A stretch of 64,000 nucleotides of DNA from Chiridota heheva (GCA_020152595.1 JAIGNY010001241.1:5001-69000), one strand, 5' to 3'; shown: positions 1 through 11,945, counted from the first letter of the stretch. Program-made: numbers and translations. Notes: generated by a model from the sequence alone, not told the origin.

Positions 1-174
1 GGTCCGATATTTTTAAGTCGCAGAACACAGGTTGGCTTGACCAAAACCTATAAGTGCCCGAATGATTTTTAGTTGGCTGGAAGTGATCAATTTTTTGTTA
101 GGATTTTCTCCCCCACGAGAGGCAACACTGTGAGCTCGGTTGGATGTTGGGTGTTGCCAAGCACTTCTTCCCAG

Positions 175-308
175 TCAGCCAGTGGAAATTGTTATGGAAT
201 GTAATGTTCTACCAATGGAGGTGGTTACAGCTCCAACCATCGAGGCTGAGACGTTTTCGCAGCTCTTCTGCCATGTGCTGAGAAGAGATTCAACGCCAAC
301 TATACCAA
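175..308 (+). CDS. Possible coding exon of an unrecognised upstream gene
   Basis: An open stretch follows an acceptor-like cttcttcccag (ends 174) and stops at a strong donor, gtaagt (309). It reads QPVEIVMECNVLPMEVVTAP, then TIEAETFSQLFCHVLRRDST and PTIP. Its base composition is richer in GC than the flanks and its residue mix looks protein-like. I recognise no family. It may be the 3' part of a neighbouring gene, a transposon-derived segment or chance. Confidence 0.3.
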
Positions 309-430
309 GTAAGTTAAGATTTAAGAGGTTTTTCTTGGATTTTCTTTTCTTTGATTGATTATAAAGACAGATAGGCAACTGCATATAGGATTTAGGAAAT
401 AAAGCATTGTATTCCTGGCTTCTGCCACAA

Positions 431-493
431 ATTAGCATAATAAATTAGCATAATAAATTAGCATAATAAATTTGTATAATAAATTTGCATAAT
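431..493 (+). repeat. 13-bp AT-rich tandem repeat, about 5 copies
   Basis: The unit is close to attagcataataa. The last two copies have drifted to atttg forms. Confidence 0.7.
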
Positions 494-578
494 GTAATGA
501 TAATTAATGTTACTTAAATACGCCATTCACCAAAGTACCATGGCGCTTACAAAGTAAAATAAAACAAAATGAAAAATA

Positions 579-960
579 TTAAAATAAGTGGGTCTTTAAG
601 AGTTTTTTAAATACTGTGGTGGATGGAGAAGTTCTCATGTGAAGTAAAGTGTTCCAGGATCTGGATGCAAGTATTTCAAATCTTTTGTCACCTATGGCAG
701 AATTGGATATGGGTATGTGAAGTCGGGTGGAGTCATTACTTGATCTGAGTTCACGTGTGGGTTTTCTTATCTTGATAAGGCCTGATATTGAAAAGCTGTA
801 AGACTGATTCAATTGGGGTGAAATCATTTTGTGGTTTTCATAAAGTTGAGTTTATAGCAATTTAGTTTACCTCCACGTGGGATTTCTGAAGACTTGAGGA
901 ATTCGGTTGTAAGTTTTATAGTGATTCAGGGCGGAGGAGCAGATGACTGAGATTCTGTTG
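579..960 (-). mobile_element. LINE (CR1/L2/Jockey-like) C-terminal fragment
   Basis: On the minus strand, 827-579 encodes a tail containing RELRSSNDSTRLHIPISNSA, GDKRFEILASRSWNTL and VFKKLLKTHLF. The pattern 'GD+aF...aprlWN.LP...FK..LKTHLF' is the usual C-terminus of non-LTR reverse-transcriptase ORFs. The upstream part (to about 960) looks like decayed sequence of the same element. Reverse transcriptase motifs are absent, so only the 3' end is present. The clade is uncertain. Confidence 0.7.
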
Positions 961-1685
961 TCACAGTAGATCCTGGAGGAAATATTTGTAGGTGATTAAA
1001 ATAAACTTGTGCATAGGAATAGCAGGGTATATCACGGCTTGGGATAATTAATTGTTTTGTTTTTTTGTCATTAATTGTCTTGAGGAAAGGAAATCTTCAA
1101 CAATACTGAGGTTTAGCGCAAAATTACAACTGTTTAGTTATTTGCAAAAATTCTTACTACTTTATAACTTTTTGTTAACGGACAACGCTAAATATATTAA
1201 GAGAATAATAACGTGTACGTGTCTACCGTTATTGATTACGTAACGAGGTATCTTAAGCAACATCTTTGTGATTTAAATTCTTTGCTAATTGTAGAAAGTT
1301 AACTTTAGGGCATTTTTATCAATCTGTGGTCACTTAGAATTTACCTGTCCGAGGAGACACGTTTACGGGCTCAAATTTTACCTACATCATGAGGTCGCCA
1401 CGAGGAAGAATATGTGAAGAGCTGGTCGTCTGTATTTAAAGACTGTTGTATTTTTTCAAATTAGGGTGTGCGGCAGTGAATAAAATAGTTGGTTTTATAA
1501 GTTATTATTGAACACTCTTTGGGTGCATAAGCAGTTCGACTGTTTAAGCGACTACTTACCATCATCGTGTTGGAGACGGGTGTCGGGAGAAAGGTCGGGG
1601 TGCTGTCTAGACTAAGGGTATAAGTAGGAGTCATTTCATATGAGTACATAATCCTAGCAAATCATATGTAATTTGGGTAATCATA

Positions 1686-1891
1686 GAGCACTAGACCGAA
1701 AAGTGAGGGCGCTTCTTTTACGAATTTCACAAATATATCATCCACAACAGATCTATAAACTGCATGCCTCAATAGCCTTGACTAATCATATTAACCAGAA
1801 AATTGTAATACTGTTGCGTGCCAAATAAGCATTTGATTTTTGGGGGGTTTTACCCCCTAAAAATAAGCCATCACTTTTCGGTCTAGTGCTC
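1686..1891. mobile_element. Short inverted-repeat element (MITE), 206 bp
   Basis: Perfect 21-bp terminal inverted repeats lie at 1686-1706 and 1871-1891, beginning gagcactagaccgaaaag. The interior has no coding capacity. No clear target-site duplication is visible, so the superfamily is open. Confidence 0.7.
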
Positions 1892-2505
1892 CTCTAGAAG
1901 TTTTGGAGAAACAAGCACATAAATACAGGGGGCTTCTTGGAAAGGTTATTTTCCGACTTTGTAACGTACGAGATGATTTCAAGGATGTATTTAATATTTT
2001 AAAGATGATAGACGGGACTTAGAAGATTAACGACTGTTCAAATTAGTGAAGATTAGGGTATGTGGAAGAAAATATATTTTATTTTTGAAAAAAAATACTG
2101 GAGTAGTTATTTGAATTATTATCGTTGACATAAAAATTAAAAGTCACTCAAAATTAATGAATGTTTCGTTTTGAATGTATTGGTTGATACCACCGGATAT
2201 GTATAGTGTTTCTCTTATTTATAATTGTACCGTAGTTGACGGAGAAATATTGAGAATTTGTTTCTCGAATAATGGATATATCAACTTTGTTGCGTATATT
2301 TGAAAGTATTGCGAACATTTTTCATGATGAAATAATTTCAGTCTGAAATAATGTCATGTTTAACCGGGCTAAAAACAAAAGGGGGATTATTTTACAGTCA
2401 TGACGGATGTTATAACTTATACAAAGTTTGGGAAAATCTCAAAAATGTAACGTCGCCTAGTTTCTTATAGATCTTTATTGAATGGTACGAACAGTCCGGT
2501 TCACG

Positions 2506-2593
2506 ATCAGAAGATCTCCCAATCAGAAGATCTCCCAATCAGGAGATCTCCCAATCAGGAGATCTCCCAATCGGGAGATCTCCCAATCGGGAA
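2506..2593 (+). repeat. 16-bp tandem repeat with agatct core, about 5.5 copies
   Basis: Units of the form aatcaggagatctccc run head to tail. Successive units shift from aatcaga through aatcagg to aatcggg, a gradient that suggests stepwise duplication. Confidence 0.85.
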
Positions 2594-2829
2594 TTATAAC
2601 CAACAATGCATCTTTCCAAATTCAAATCTCTGTAAAGAAATACATAACGGTAAAATACGTTTAAGTCAAAGGTAGGAAAAATGCATACGAAATATTTAAA
2701 TTGTATTTGTGTAACAGAACGAATAAATTATTTTCTCTTTTCACCAGCACAAATTTGACTTTCACCTGGAAATTTTAACGTAATCTTTAAAAATTAATTT
2801 CAATATTTTTTGAAGAGCAGATTTTAATA

Positions 2830-3262
2830 TCTCTGACGCAATCCGATGACCCATGAAAAAATCTCAGGGGTAACTATACAGACCCCGATCGATCAGAAGT
2901 CAACATTCAGAAGTCAAGTATATGCAAATGAGTTATACACCTCGCTAAAACTTGAGGACTGTTCTGACACACCCAGTTAGGAAAACTTATACACCTCGTT
3001 AACAGGACTTTATGCAACCGTCAAGACTTATCCTGTGATGGCAATTCAATGACCCAGATGAAAAAACCTTATCATTTACGACATGTCTCTATATATTTAG
3101 AGAGCCCTACAATTTAAAAAAATATAATTTCACGTTTGAGATACTTTGCAATCACCTGACACACCTAGTCGGGGAAAATATAAACCTCGTTAAAAAAAAC
3201 TATGCCGTCGTCGAGACTATCCTGTGATGGAAATCCGAGGACCCAAATGAAAACTATCTGAG
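2830..3262 (+). repeat. Diverged direct repeats of about 200 bp
   Basis: Blocks containing cacacccagttaggaaaa, cctcgttaa and cctgtgatgg, followed by gacccatgaaaa, recur at about 2830-2900, 2950-3070 and 3150-3262. No coding content was recognised. Confidence 0.5.
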
Positions 3263-3263
3263 G

Positions 3264-3348
3264 TGACTATACAGCCACTGACCAATCAGATGCGAAGCTA
3301 TGACGTCATAGCAAAGCCGGCTTCTGATTGGTCAGCGGCTGTATAGTT
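3264..3348. repeat. 85-bp near-perfect palindrome centred on a CRE site
   Basis: The arms start gactatacagcc and end ggctgtatagtt. Both contain a CCAAT-type sequence (gaccaatcaga and tctgattggtc). The centre is tgacgtca at 3301-3308. It could be a fold-back MITE or a symmetrical regulatory block. Confidence 0.75.
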
Positions 3349-4086
3349 CCCCTCGACTACTTACGCCAATTGGACTAGTCATTGGGAGAAATCCCAAACA
3401 AGATATCACGTTCGATTAGCATATGTTCAAGACTGTATTTTAGCGCTCCAACCAATGAAGACAATAGTTTTCTATTAATCGGAGATGATCAGTGGTATTT
3501 CCCGAAACAATGTTATTATATATGCTAAATTCCTTCGGATTGCGCCGAGTGAAATCCGAGTATTTCAAAGATTTAAAGTGAATTTTGGAATGCAGAATTC
3601 GTTAAAACTACGCAACAATATGAATTGTTATTGCATCAACATTTAGATCTATTTAAGCCAAACATAGCAGCACAGCAAAATATCCACACAAAAAAAGCAT
3701 ATGATATGATAAACCTGCACAAATCCGAACGTATCCTGGCGAGAAGTCATCGCATAAGCTCAAATCCCTCAACTTATTTGAGCTAAAAATCGCGTCCCCG
3801 GATTCATGTAAAGCTTGGCAGTTCGCCCATTCTTGCATGCAGCCAACGATAGCGTAGGAAATTCAGCACATCCTCCATATCGGTTATGGTGGGCCACGCG
3901 GGTCATAACGTCTTCTAATGTTTCGCCGAAGAAAAATCAATTCTTACGCCGTAACAATCATTTCTCACGTCGTAACAATTCCATTGCATAAGGTTTTCAT
4001 TCTTGCTTTCCTTTTTAAAACGTCAAAATAGGCTTTGCTAATATTCAATCCGGTTGAACGGCGAGCCATGTACTGACTCCCATAGC

Positions 4087-4633
4087 CAGTGGCGTAGCTG
4101 GGAAGGGAGGGGGAGGAAGAGGGGGAGGGTGCAAGGGAATTGCACAATAGACTGATAAAATTCAGCAACCCATGTTGGGTTTTTCCTCAAAATATCCTAT
4201 CCGACATTTTCTTCGAAATTTTCGAAGGTTTTCCATAAAATATCCAAAGTTTTTCCTAAAATTTGTTTTATTTTTTCGGTAGGGGGAAGGGGAAATTGTG
4301 CAATAGATTGATACAAATTCAGTAATGTTGCCGGTAGTCCTGATGAAACGAGTGGTCTTAAGAGATTTTCCCGAAGTTTTTTCTCAAAATATCCGACGTT
4401 TTCCTCCAAATTTACGAAGTTTGTTTTCAAAATATCTGACTTTTTCTTCCAAATTTTCGAAATTTCTTCTCAAAATTTTCAAAAAATTTCCTTAAAATTC
4501 CGAAAATTTTCTCAAAGTTTTTCCTCAAAACTTCTGACTTTCTATTTAAAAGTTCTGGTGAGGGAGGAGGAAGGGGGCGGAAGACGGTTGGATTCGGATT
4601 TTTTCTGCAAAAAAAAGTCTAACTACGCCACTG
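4087..4633 (+). mobile_element. Non-autonomous hAT-like element with cagtggcgtag ends
   Basis: The left end reads cagtggcgtagctggg. The right end is its inverted counterpart, ctacgccactg. The flanking 8-mers cccatagc and ctcctagc match at 6 of 8, as expected for an old hAT-type target duplication. The interior is a degenerate tandem of ttcctcaaaatatccgac-like units. A related, end-less copy lies at 16853-17160. Confidence 0.6.
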
Positions 4634-5139
4634 CTCCTAGCCTAGACCAATCTGTGAGAATCCTGTATATTGGTATACGAGGTTTAACGATCAACACTAT
4701 TGCGCCTCATGTTCTGTGAGCACTGAGTTAAATCGATAGGCGTATAGGCCTATGACTATCTAAGATGTTTTGAAGGGGCTCTGATGTTTAATTTCTCTCT
4801 TATTTTTCATTGGTTTCTCTATCTCTAATATTTCAAATTGTAGACATGTAGTAATGATTTTACCCCCTCCCCACCCCCTCCCTGAAATAAGAATGAATCA
4901 GGGATGGGAAGGGCTTCACATGTGTGGCACTCATTAACACACTTTGCAACACTTTTGGTAATAAAATAATTTATACCCTAAGAATCTTATCAAATCCTAA
5001 AACGACCATACTTTAAACATAAAAACATCTATGATCCATTACCCTTTTTTTTTTTCATTTCCCAAATCATGACAAACAATTATTCCTGTGGAGCCTAACA
5101 CTAAATAGGCCTACCTAAATGGTTATCATTTCAAGTGTG

Positions 5140-5200
5140 GCCCAGGGGCGAACTGACCCACCGGGATACCGAGAAATCTCCCGGTGCGCCCTTTGCTAAA
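5140..5200 (+). other. C/G-rich transposon-end-like sequence
   Basis: The run caggggcgaactgacc, followed by accgggataccgag and ctcccggtg, is a small inverted structure. Such sequences are common at ends of invertebrate DNA elements. No partner end was found, so this is a weak call. Confidence 0.25.
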
Positions 5201-6129
5201 ATGATAATTACAGCAATAAACAGATGAATTTGATTGACGAAAATTCAAGCTTCAGAAAAATTTCATTCAAGTATTTCATTCCATTTTCAGCACTTTGTAC
5301 ATTTGAAAGATTGGATATGATGAATGAATGATGACTATCAAGAACGACGTGTGAATTTGTAACCAATTTTTCAACTTAGTACCGAAGAGCTTAGCTCGTT
5401 GGTAGTACAAAGTTGTACATCAGGCCGTTGTAACAGGAAATCGTGTAACCTGCCCGCCCGGACCATATTTTCTAGGATATTCTGTCCCCCGGACTAAAAA
5501 TCCTAAAAATAAATACGCCTTTCGGTTTTTCATCACAAGAAATTTTGTCCCCATGTGTGTTGGAGCTCTCTAACAATAAGTACAGATCTATAACTGTTTC
5601 GAGTTGAGGTCTATGGAATTTGGAAATCTGATAGCCAGTGAGCTCGCGACTTAGTGGCGGCCGACACGCAGGTCTTTCTAAACTCGATTTAGAGAGGTAT
5701 CTACAAAATGCATATACCCAAGTAGGAGGAACAATGCCAAAGCATACAGAGGAGGTGCATATACAATATGTAATGAATACTTATTCAAAAAATTTTATTA
5801 AATGAGGATCATATTCGTTCCTACACTTCTCAAGTTCGAGTCATGGGTACTATGTTTTAATATATATATATATAAAAAAATAAAAAAACGTTTCTTTATC
5901 TGCATCTACTTCCCCCTCACCCACCCCTCCCACCCAACCCCGCCCTACCCATCCACCCAACCGATATCACCCACCCAACCGATATCACCCACCCAAAAAA
6001 CCGGTTCTAAATTGGCCATTTTACTGTTTATTTAGAGATTTCTGGGCAAATATGCTAAAATGGGACAAAAGCCCCTATTTTGACCCTAATCACTGAAACA
6101 ACTGGAGTTTTTCACATTTATCGTATCGT

Positions 6130-6710
6130 ACTGTATGACACCATTCATGCTCATGTCACCCTTACCATTCCATAACTATAGGAGAAAATGGCGAAAAGTG
6201 GCCAATAGCTCTGCGACCTTTGACCTTTTGACCCCAGAGTCTATGGGACACAAATTCATGTACCAAGGTATCATGGTACAACATCGGGTGGTATTGCAAT
6301 TGTGCATAAAAGAACGCTTATTTGACCTTTGACCCGTAACCTTTGACCTCCAAATTATGTTTACTTTTTGTTAGAATGTTGAACCTATGCAATTTGCAAA
6401 GATACCAAGTAATTCCTTCAAAAGATACAACCATCAGCAAAAACTTTGTTTCATTTGACTTGTAATCTTTGACCTTTGTACCCCAAAACCTTAGAGACAA
6501 AAGTTCCCGTCCACCAATTATGGTTCATTTTGAGTTATAAGCGACACAAAATTAATTGTTGCATACGCACACACACACGCGCGAGCGCGCACACACACAC
6601 ACACCCAAACACACGGACACGCAAAAATCACCAAATTTTGTCCCGTTCCAAAGACTTGTTACCCGTAACCTCTATTATTAGATCATCATATAAGACCCCC
6701 TGGTGGGACC
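6130..6710 (+). repeat. Dispersed repeat rich in tgacctttgacc, with (CA)n core
   Basis: Several tgacc(t/c) half-sites occur at 6214-6235, 6322-6350 and 6457-6476. They are followed by an alternating (CA/CG)n tract at about 6567-6605 and a short coda, acggacacgcaaaaatcacc. The half-site pair at 6323-6335 forms an exact DR1 spacing. The arrangement is that of an interspersed repeat rather than a gene. Confidence 0.5.
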
Positions 6711-7318
6711 CACCAGTCCCCCTAATATCAAGGGGGTGGCCATGTAGTGTAGGAGGTATTGACAATTATTTGTTTATAAAGCAAAGTGACTACAATATCT
6801 CATCCCCACATATACATATATATGTATAAGTGAGTGATGAGATTAAAACAAAAGCATTTGATGTATTTTCTTGTTCATTCATCACATTCATAATTCATAA
6901 TCTACACAAGCAATTTTCAAAAACCAAAGACTACTAAACTAAGAATTTCACGTTTCTTTTCAGTACGTTGTTGAACCAGACTTTCCTCTGTCCATAAACC
7001 TTAACGGGCCTTTATTTTGTTCTTAAACAGTTAAAGGGAGCTTTCAACACCCTTTTTGACATTTTCTTTATGAAACCTCTAAAAATCAACCTTTTATCAG
7101 ATTATGGATATTTCAAGAAAAGGTTCTTTGAATGCTGATTTACTCGTTTGTCTTTTACAGATAAGTCTTTGCAAATTTTAGGATCATTGCAAAACCGCAT
7201 CTTTAATTGAATAATTCAGTTATCAAACGAATGACCCGTTTTTAAACCAGGGCGTTATTAATAGTCGAAGAGAAATGAGGTAGGGAAATAGTGGCAAAGT
7301 TTCGTATGTGTGGGCAGC

Positions 7319-7485
7319 TAGTGGCGTATCCAAAGGGTGGGCAGAGGGGAAATTGCCACACCAATATTCCTCAATAATTAAATTTGTATCGGTTCAAAAT
7401 TACTACCATTCGACGGCAGCCCATATTTTGTTAGTTTATTTCTGTTACTTGCCCCACCAATATGGAAATCCTGACTACGCCACTG
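7319..7485 (+). mobile_element. Short hAT-like MITE (cagtggcgtag family)
   Basis: The left end is tagtggcgtatcca and the right end is tgactacgccactg. The interior (167 bp in total) has accaatat blocks near both sides. Flanking 8-mers do not match well, so the insertion is old or the ends are imprecise. Confidence 0.5.
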
Positions 7486-7794
7486 TGTGGGGGTATATCT
7501 CTAGGAAGGATGGTATCTTTGACATGCACCTTTTAGCTCGATTGACAGATTTACTCAGGATTGCAATTTAATACTTCGGAAAGAACGACCCTTTTATTTC
7601 ATATTGCAATCATAAACACCCTTTTAGTGAGTGGAACTTATGGAGGTAAACCTAAAAATCCAAATGCCCGTTTCTAACTAGTTTTGATGGCAATGGAAAT
7701 TACCTACTAAGTAAAATAATCAACGTGAGACCCTTCTAAGGGTATTTACGTCAAGACGCTCACCGTGCTGTTTTATTAACCATTCGTGGAGTAT

Positions 7795-7872
7795 TGGTAG
7801 GAAACCCACCGAGAATCGAACCTGGGACGCTAGATTGGCAAACTGAAGGTTGCCTGAACTGCCACGGATGTC
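7795..7872 (-). repeat. tRNA-derived SINE head
   Basis: On the minus strand an A-box-like tggcagttcagg (7853-7864) is followed by a B-box ggttcgattctc (7811-7822) at tRNA-like spacing. Stems are imperfect, so this is a SINE or pseudo-tRNA, not a working tRNA. Confidence 0.5.
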
Positions 7873-9479
7873 TTGAAATATGGAATACTTACAGGAAAGA
7901 CTTGCCCTTTATCGAATTTTCTTAGACGAGGTGCTTGAATTAACATCATTTGAGTCTATAGGGAATGCCATTAAAAAGCCCTGTTTTCTGAAGTCTACAT
8001 ACTGATCACCTATTACTGCGAAAAGCCAGTTATGACCGTTACTTCATCGGGTTTATTTAATATGGTAAAAAGGATTGCTCCCTTTACGACTGTTGTCAAA
8101 GAATTTAATTAGGTTATGCAATACGCAAAAAATCCATACGCTCTGTATACTGGTATACAGGTATACAATCCTCAAAGTTCCAAACTTGGACCGTGGCAAC
8201 TTATATCCCCAGTAGCGTAGAGTGGCGTAGCTTTTCACTGCAGCTTTTGACTCGAATATAATAGAAAAATATATTTTGTCAAAATGTTCTCCAACTTGAG
8301 GCAAAATTTCTGCACTACCTGTTGGTAACTCAAATACTTATTTTAGTTGATTGTTCTAATTTGAAATTTGGTTTTCTTCTTTTCATCAATTAAAATTTTG
8401 AACTTCTAGTGAGCTGACAGCCGGAAAGTGAGGAAACATTTTAATTAAGTGTCAAGAATATTCAAACACACTCATTGTACACGTGGTTGTACTGAAAACA
8501 TTTGATACGAATGTTCAAATTAATCATAATTATTTCTTATGAATACTTAAGTATTTTTTCAACGACATGATTATCAAAAAATACATTTGTGTTATTTCAA
8601 AATATAAAAAAATATAAAAAATGACATCCCCACTTTTTGACCGAAAGCTTCGTTAAGCCATTTTTGGCATCAAAGAGCGTCTCCCCCTCCTTCCCATCGA
8701 CGTACCAGGCACTGATCCATGAACCCCACAATTTTCCCCGATTTTTTTCCTGGAGAAATTTCTCTTTTGCCTGTTTAGAATTAGTTACCGCAATGCATGA
8801 TCTGGATAGATTTTAACCGTGGCATCAAGAAATTAAAATTGTCTTCTTTTCATCAAATAAGCTTTGTATTAATTTTCACTGCCTTTGGGCATCAAAAACA
8901 ATAAATTTTCAGAGCTTCCCGGGGCTTCGCTGGCATCACTGGACCCCTACAAATGCTTCGCACTAGCATGCCTCACCATAACAAAGGGCGAAGCACGAAC
9001 AATGTTGTGCGAAGGGGGCTGTGCCCATTGTCCGTCCCTAGTGTGGCCTAGCTATAAACATGCATAAGAAGTGCCGAGGAGGAAATGCTAATGGCCTATT
9101 TTTTTTCTTCAAAATAACAAGTCTATTACACTACAGTCTGGGGTTAAAAAGGATGAAAAGGCCCCCCTCCCCCTTAAAAATATGGACATTAAACATATTT
9201 CCTGCAGGAGTAGGAAGAGGGATTGGGCGACACTTCCAACCCCCCTCTACCATGGTTTTTATCATGAATATTGTTGTTCTAAGTTTAAAAAGCATTTATC
9301 GTCTAAATGCATGCCTTTTTGTCCAAAATTGTTGACTTATTCGTTGAAAATGTTCATTACTTTGACCTATTTTGACCAAATTTTGTTCATTTTGCTTAAG
9401 AACAGATAAGAAAACAAAGTTTGACTTAAGTTTTCTTTTTAAGAACCACGGAAGTGGGAGTAGGGGGTCCATCCATCTA

Positions 9480-10164
9480 TGTTATGGTGTGAAGCTGTCG
9501 GATTACCTTAAATTCACTGTAATCTCCTTCAAGTCTTATTGCTGCTTCCTGGTTGCTGGTCCCATTAAAGGTTTCTTAAAACTCTTAGGTCTTTTCTGTC
9601 AATGTTCAAATTATTGAGTATTTCAAAGAGATCTTCACGTTTGACTTTGTCAAAGGCTTTGGAGTAATCAATGAAACGTAGATATAAACCTTTCTGTACT
9701 TTTATGCACCTTTCCATGATCATTGATAGTGCAATTATTGCATTCCTAGTGCCTTTGTCTACAACAAAACCAAATTGTGTTTCTGAAATTTCTGGCCGGA
9801 TACTATTTTTCATCCTGGACATTAGAACACAAAGCCAGACCTTGGTGTAGTGGCTCATTAAGCTAATGGTCCTGTGTAGTTCGTATTCTGTTGCACCTGG
9901 TTTCTTGGGTAAGGTTATGAAGATAGATTTGCTCATATCTGGTGGTTTCTCTCCTGTATCATATATCATATTTAAAAGCCTAGTTATAGTTTCAATGCCT
10001 ACATCATCAAGAGCAAGACATTGGTGGTATGGCTCATCAAGCGTATGGTCTTGTGTAGTTCGCATCCTGTTGCACCTGGTTTCTTGGGTATGAAGATAGA
10101 TTTGCTCATTAACGATAGATACATAACTGCCAAATCCGATAGAATTAGCCACAGCTCCCCACAC
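9480..10164 (-). mobile_element. Non-LTR retrotransposon reverse transcriptase fragment
   Basis: Minus-strand translation gives GIETITRLLNMIYDTGEKPP, FITLPKKPGATEYELHRTIS, SETQFGFVVDKGTRNAI and LRFIDYSKAFDKVKREDLFE. The GTRNAI and FIDYSKAFD blocks are reverse transcriptase motifs. After a frame break near 9565 the homology continues as NQEAAIRLEGDYSEFKVI. The YADD catalytic block and everything 3' of it are missing. A 90-bp segment is duplicated inside (9843-9936 and 10022-10109). The fragment is dead. Confidence 0.85.
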
Positions 10165-10304
10165 TCTGATGCCATGTTAAACCAGAGAGCGTGACGTCTT
10201 TAATGACATGGTTAAACCAGGGATACTGTTATAGATCCCTGCTTAAACTATGGAAGTCTTTTCTTCTTCCATGGTAGGGATACTGTTATTCACTTGGTTG
10301 GCGC

Positions 10305-10335
10305 ACCCCACTTCCGGTAGATGACGTCATTTTCT
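10305..10335 (+). promoter_or_regulatory. Putative core promoter cluster: ETS-like plus CRE-like sites
   Basis: The sequence cacttccggtagatgacgtc holds an ETS-type core (cttccgg) immediately followed by a palindromic CRE/ATF site (tgacgtca, 10322-10329). This pairing is typical of TATA-less promoters close to a start site. It lies about 240 bp upstream of the candidate first coding exon. No TATA box is visible at a suitable distance. Function is inferred from motifs only. Confidence 0.35.
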
Positions 10336-10563
10336 GGAATGAAAACAAAGCTTTGCGAGGTACGTACAAGCAGGGAGTTGACACCAAAGCTACAACCGCT
10401 TTATGAAAGATTACGTAACTCCTGTTGTCCCGATTCGCTGCGCCTGCAAGCAAATACTGACCAGGCTACTGCTGTATGCAGTGTTGTTTGGACACGCTTA
10501 AGTCTGTATTTATGCTGCAGATTCATATAAGAACGTGACACCGTCTTCCACAGGAAAAGCTCA

Positions 10564-10587
10564 ATGGAGGACGGCATAATGCAGGAG
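10564..10587 (+). CDS. Candidate first coding exon of the ABCG2-like gene
   Basis: The ATG at 10564 opens eight codons (MEDGIMQE), followed at 10588 by gttagt, a usable splice donor. Phase 0 matches the phase-0 start of the exon at 17395. An in-frame TAA lies upstream at 10528-10530, which suits a 5' UTR. ETS-like and CRE-like sites lie about 240 bp upstream. Joining the two would give roughly 26 residues before the VSFHDINY block, shorter than but comparable to human ABCG2. This is inference: an eight-codon exon cannot be proven by eye, and translation could instead start at the internal ATG at 17425. Confidence 0.3.
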
Positions 10588-11265
10588 GTTAGTATGATTC
10601 TTTATACTCCAACTCCTTCGCTCTGATTCTGAATCTCTGATTTAACTTAGAGTATGAACGATTACATTTTCGAGGTCGCAGTACGAGCTCAGTACGATTT
10701 TGCCAAGTTGAGAGGGTAAACTTTTATTATTACAGTCAACAGGATATTTTGTATGAATACTTGTGTCGCCTCCGCCAGTCAGTGAAAATTAATGGTACGC
10801 ATAGTAATTGGAAACTATTATCTGGGGCCTAATACACAACATATTTAAAGAAAAATAAATTATGTCCAGTATTTGTTGAAAAATGACAAAAAATAGGTTG
10901 CCATGCACCACAACATTCCTGAATGTCCGACCTCGAGAATACATAAAAAGTTTACAATGGGCTTCACGTGTTTTCAAACAATGTTGCTCAGAAAATCTGG
11001 GCAACTTGATTTTCGGTATAAAGACTTTCTTAATTTAATCTGAAAATCAGCACCTTGTAAATATCGTAATAACTTAATTGCTATCTTAAAACGATTCACA
11101 TATTTCATTCAAAAATAAAGTTTCCACTCATTTTCTGCGAGCGTCTTGACAAAAATGTGACACGCACGTGCGCGTTAGTATTATTTTCAACCAATAAGAA
11201 GATAGAATGCTTGTGTAAATAAATTCTTGACATATTTTGAGTGCGTATCCTCTTTGCAGCCTTGA

Positions 11266-11267
<2 letters not shown>

Positions 11268-11343
<76 letters not shown>
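11268..11343. repeat. (TA)n microsatellite, about 76 bp
   Basis: Pure TA dinucleotides with two single-base interruptions (gta, cat). It gives artefactual open frames on both strands. Confidence 0.95.
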
Positions 11344-11769
11344 GCACCATTGTGTGTCCTACGTGCGTGTTACTTATGTACAGTGTGTACAATTTGCATG
11401 TATTAATATTAACAAAAGAACAAGAGCTTTGAGGTAGTTTAATTCTGATAATTATAATAATGCGCAACAACACAATTATCACGTCTTGTAACGAACATGC
11501 ATGGTAACTTCTTTTTATATGCGCCAGTGTTTGCCCCTCCCTTTTTCAAGTTGTACATGTGGTTTATAACATTAGTTGCAATGCTATGGTCATGTGCACA
11601 AGACACTGAAGCAATACGAAAATATTTTAAAAACCCAATAGAAATGAAACTTCAAAATATTAGGTTTTCAAAGTTTTCTTTATCTTGTAATATTTAGGTT
11701 TTGCATACCAGATTCCAAGTACTGTATTTCTTTGGTATTTAGAAAATTACAAAATTTGTAGAGGAGTGT

Positions 11770-11945
11770 GTAAAGCATGGCCATAATTCCCCAGTGGGAC
11801 AGGGGGACATGGCTCCCCCCCCCCACACATTTTGGTAAGAATGTTCAAATTCAGTACATTTGGGGGAAATTTGCCTGTTGTCCCCTACTTTTTGGATAAG
11901 AAGCCATGTTCCCCACTTTCTAGATGAAAATTACCTACAGTGTAG
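11770..11945 (+). repeat. Dispersed repeat, second copy inverted at 40295-40435
   Basis: The blocks ggacatggc, aattcagtacattt and a C/G-rich stretch occur here and, reverse-complemented and diverged, at 40295-40435. No coding content. Confidence 0.45.

Noticed and set aside
5385..5450. tRNA-like head near agcttagctcgttggtagta
   Set aside because: An A-box-like sequence is present but no B-box follows at a suitable distance.
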